Positions 62,233-64,000 of a stretch of 64,000 nt of DNA are shown here, one piece after another. Location: the NCBI GenBank assembly GCA_038848005.1, contig JAWCNZ010000003.1, positions 1 through 64,000 of the forward strand, in the 5' to 3' direction. How positions within the stretch are numbered: position 1 is the stretch's first letter; each line of letters opens with the position of its first letter. Below the pieces are notes generated by a model that did no database searches, was not told the DNA's origin, and was given only the letters and a program-made list of their open reading frames with translations. Both the position numbers and the translations under genes were made by a program. This stretch comes from JAWCNN01 sp038848005 (GTDB taxonomy: Archaea; Thermoproteota; Bathyarchaeia; Bathyarchaeales; Bathycorpusculaceae).

Positions 62233-63894
62233 ATGAAACATGGAGTTGCAAGGGCTTTAGATAGGCTTTCATCGAAGAAAGCGGTTGCCTACGAAGTTTA
62301 CCTTACCGCTTCAACTGTGTTTTTTGCCTTGATATTGTTGCCGCCCATACTTGGAGTGGTAATTAAGTGGGGTTCAATCCAAAACGTTTTAGACAAGCCA
62401 GAGCTTTTGTCCCGTGCGTTTGATGCTGTTAAAAATTCGTTTGCAGTTGCGCTGTTTGTTTCTTTTGTTGATGTTGTTACTGGAATTCCAATGGCTTGGC
62501 TTATTGCACGTGGAAAATCAAAGTGGCTAAACGTTCTTGACACTTTAGCGGACATTCCATTTATTGTGCCAACAGCCGCGCTTGGATATTCGCTTTTGCT
62601 TTTCTGGAGCAAGCCGGAGGGAATTTCCCAATTTTTCGGCGGTTCGTTAGTTTCGCCTGGTTGGCTTCTCGTCATACTGCTTCATTTCGTGTTTTCCTAT
62701 CCCGTGGTGGTGCGGGTTGTTGTCGGAGCATTGCTTGACTATAAAATGGAGTATGAGCAGGCGGCGAGAACCCTCGGCGCTCCGCCTTTTACGGCTTCAC
62801 GCACCGTCACGTTTCCAATAATTAAACCATCGTTGATAGCGGCTTTTATACTTGCGTTTTCAAGGTCAATTTCGGAAACTGGAGCTACAATGATGGTTGC
62901 AGGAGCCTTCGAAAATGGACCAGTTTTCATACAAAAAATTAAAGACGAAATTGCAGTGGTTGACCCGCCCACCTATGAGGGCACATTAGCCTTCGCAAGT
63001 TTCATGCTTATAGCCATAGCCATAACAATTTTTGCTTTAATCCACGTTTTCGGGTCAAAATTAAAGATACCAGCAAAGAAGATTTACCCAACAATTGAGA
63101 GGAAACTTAGCTATTCAAAAGCGAAATCCTCCAGAGACGGCGTCACACTGCTGATATTTTTTGCGGTTGTTCTTATTCCGTCGCTTTTTGTTGCGTTGCC
63201 AGCGTTTGAAGCCATTTTCACGGAAACATTGCCAGATGCGCTTTCGTCGTCTGGTGTTTGGAGCGAATACTGGCAAAGCCTTGTTCTTTCATATTCTTTA
63301 GGCGCAATCGTCACTGTACTGAACGTTTTAATTGGGTTGCCCATGGCGATTATCGTGGCGAGAAAACGGTTGGGAAAGCTTCCATCGGCAGTTTTAGATT
63401 TGCTTGTTAATGTTCCGCTTGTTGTCCCTTCAATAGCTTTGGGTGTCTCCCTAAAATTCTTTTGGAAAGAAACAGTGGCTTTTATACCTGAAATGTGGCT
63501 GCTAATTTTTGCGCATTTAGCCATCACTTACCCGTATTTTGTGAGGTCAATGTCTGCGGCTGTTGAAAGAATAAGCTTAGATTTAGAAGAAGCCGCTAGG
63601 ACGCTTGGAGCCAAGCCCCTCGTTGTTTTTAGAACAATAATTTTGCCATTAACTAAATATTCCATATTTTCTGGTGCAATAATGGTTTTCACAAGAAGCG
63701 TAAGCGAAACAGGCGCAACTTTAGCCGTAGTCAGCACACTGCGAACGGCGCCGGTGGTTATTGTTGATTGGGTTAAACATAAAGTGTCTGCAACGCCGTT
63801 GGAAATCGGCTTGGGCTGTGGACTTTTAATATTATTTTCCTTCGTAATTCTGCTTGCCCTGAGATTTATCATTAGAGGGAAGGGAAGATATTAA
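62233..63894 (+). CDS. Fused double ABC permease, ThiP/iron(III) type
   Basis: 553-residue protein with two permease units in one chain, each about 6 helices, and each with an EAA loop for the ATPase: EYEQAARTLGAPPFTASRTV and DLEEAARTLGAKPLVVFRTI. Fused permeases of this type serve thiamine or iron(III) importers. ATG 62233 follows TTG 62230; either is possible. The downstream ATPase gene starts 36 nt after. No binding protein is in the window. Substrate not decidable. Confidence 0.88.
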   Translation: MKHGVARALDRLSSKKAVAYEVYLTASTVFFALILLPPILGVVIKWGSIQNVLDKPELLSRAFDAVKNSFAVALFVSFVDVVTGIPMAWLIARGKSKWLNVLDTLADIPFIVPTAALGYSLLLFWSKPEGISQFFGGSLVSPGWLLVILLHFVFSYPVVVRVVVGALLDYKMEYEQAARTLGAPPFTASRTVTFPIIKPSLIAAFILAFSRSISETGATMMVAGAFENGPVFIQKIKDEIAVVDPPTYEGTLAFASFMLIAIAITIFALIHVFGSKLKIPAKKIYPTIERKLSYSKAKSSRDGVTLLIFFAVVLIPSLFVALPAFEAIFTETLPDALSSSGVWSEYWQSLVLSYSLGAIVTVLNVLIGLPMAIIVARKRLGKLPSAVLDLLVNVPLVVPSIALGVSLKFFWKETVAFIPEMWLLIFAHLAITYPYFVRSMSAAVERISLDLEEAARTLGAKPLVVFRTIILPLTKYSIFSGAIMVFTRSVSETGATLAVVSTLRTAPVVIVDWVKHKVSATPLEIGLGCGLLILFSFVILLALRFIIRGKGRY

Positions 63895-63929
63895 CATGAC
63901 ATTTACTAATCTAATGGGAGGATCGGCAC

Positions 63930-64000
63930 GTGCCTGACGTTCGCATAGTCAACGTTACAAAAAAATTCGGGAAAATAGTGGCTGTTGACAACGTTAGCCT
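63930..64000 (+). CDS. ABC importer ATP-binding protein, N-terminus (cut by window end)
   Basis: GTG 63930 preceded by GGGAGG (9 nt upstream) begins PDVRIVNVTKKFGKIVAVD, the typical first strand of an ABC NBD up to the A-loop region. It is the ATPase partner of the fused permease. Only 23 codons are visible before the window ends. Confidence 0.75.
   Translation, partial: MPDVRIVNVTKKFGKIVAVDNVS

Noticed and set aside
1..64000. CRISPR arrays or cas genes
   Set aside because: No regularly spaced repeats and no Cas protein were seen; the only short direct repeats are the twin operator at 40329-40363 and the 137-bp copies in the surface cluster.

Overview
The window looks like a chromosomal piece of an archaeon of the TACK group, most likely Candidatus Bathyarchaeia (inference from the gene set, no rRNA is present). 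Archaeal hallmarks seen directly are aIF1A, aIF2-beta, RIO1, a Dim2-type KH protein, membrane LonB, Hjc, ATP-dependent DNA ligase, a crenarchaeal-type SSB, DUF373, UPF0282, a CdvA-like coiled-coil protein, a tRNA-Lys with an intron in the anticodon loop, a C/D-box sRNA, TATA-box promoters close to start codons and many TTG/GTG starts.

Layout. 1-9 kb: an export ABC transporter with a frameshifted permease, Hjc, LonB, a YjbQ protein, a stand-alone Lrp/AsnC sensor, the two-part lipoate ligase and tRNA-His. 9-13 kb: UPF0282 and the translation cluster aIF1A-RIO1-KH plus aIF2-beta-DUF424. 13-25 kb: a secreted coiled-coil protein, cobalamin adenosyltransferase, MIP18-type protein, CTP synthase, a decayed HD-hydrolase gene, flippase-like protein, RimI, malic enzyme, a divergent PIN/AbrB pair and two zinc dehydrogenases. 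25-32 kb: a run of small membrane proteins, then a complete E1-alpha/E1-beta/E2 2-oxoacid dehydrogenase operon whose E2 needs the lipoate supplied by the ligase at 7.2-8.3 kb. 32-39 kb: a minus-strand operon (HtpX, Thg1-like, coiled coil, DUF373, MTA phosphorylase, prenyl synthase), then a methionine synthase. 39-42 kb: a VapBC pair and a SerK-cysteine synthase operon facing a cysteine-rich regulator across two identical palindromes. 42-47 kb: tRNA-Lys, an unknown membrane protein, PadR, a CdvA-like protein, ValRS.

47.2-59.3 kb is the notable region: seven consecutive minus-strand genes for secreted proteins. They include a solute-binding protein ending in a dockerin, a PKD-domain protein ending in a dockerin, a protein with both cohesin-like modules and a dockerin, two membrane-anchored cohesin-like proteins, a three-module scaffoldin-like protein and an anchored beta-helix protein. 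Together they have the parts of a cellulosome-like surface complex but no glycoside hydrolase. A 137-bp stretch is identical in three of the cohesin-like genes. A broken fragment of another beta-helix surface gene lies at 61.3 kb.

The window ends with DNA ligase, a nitroreductase, a C/D-box sRNA that could direct 2'-O-methylation at 16S C1402, and the start of a fused-permease ABC importer with its ATPase cut by the window edge.
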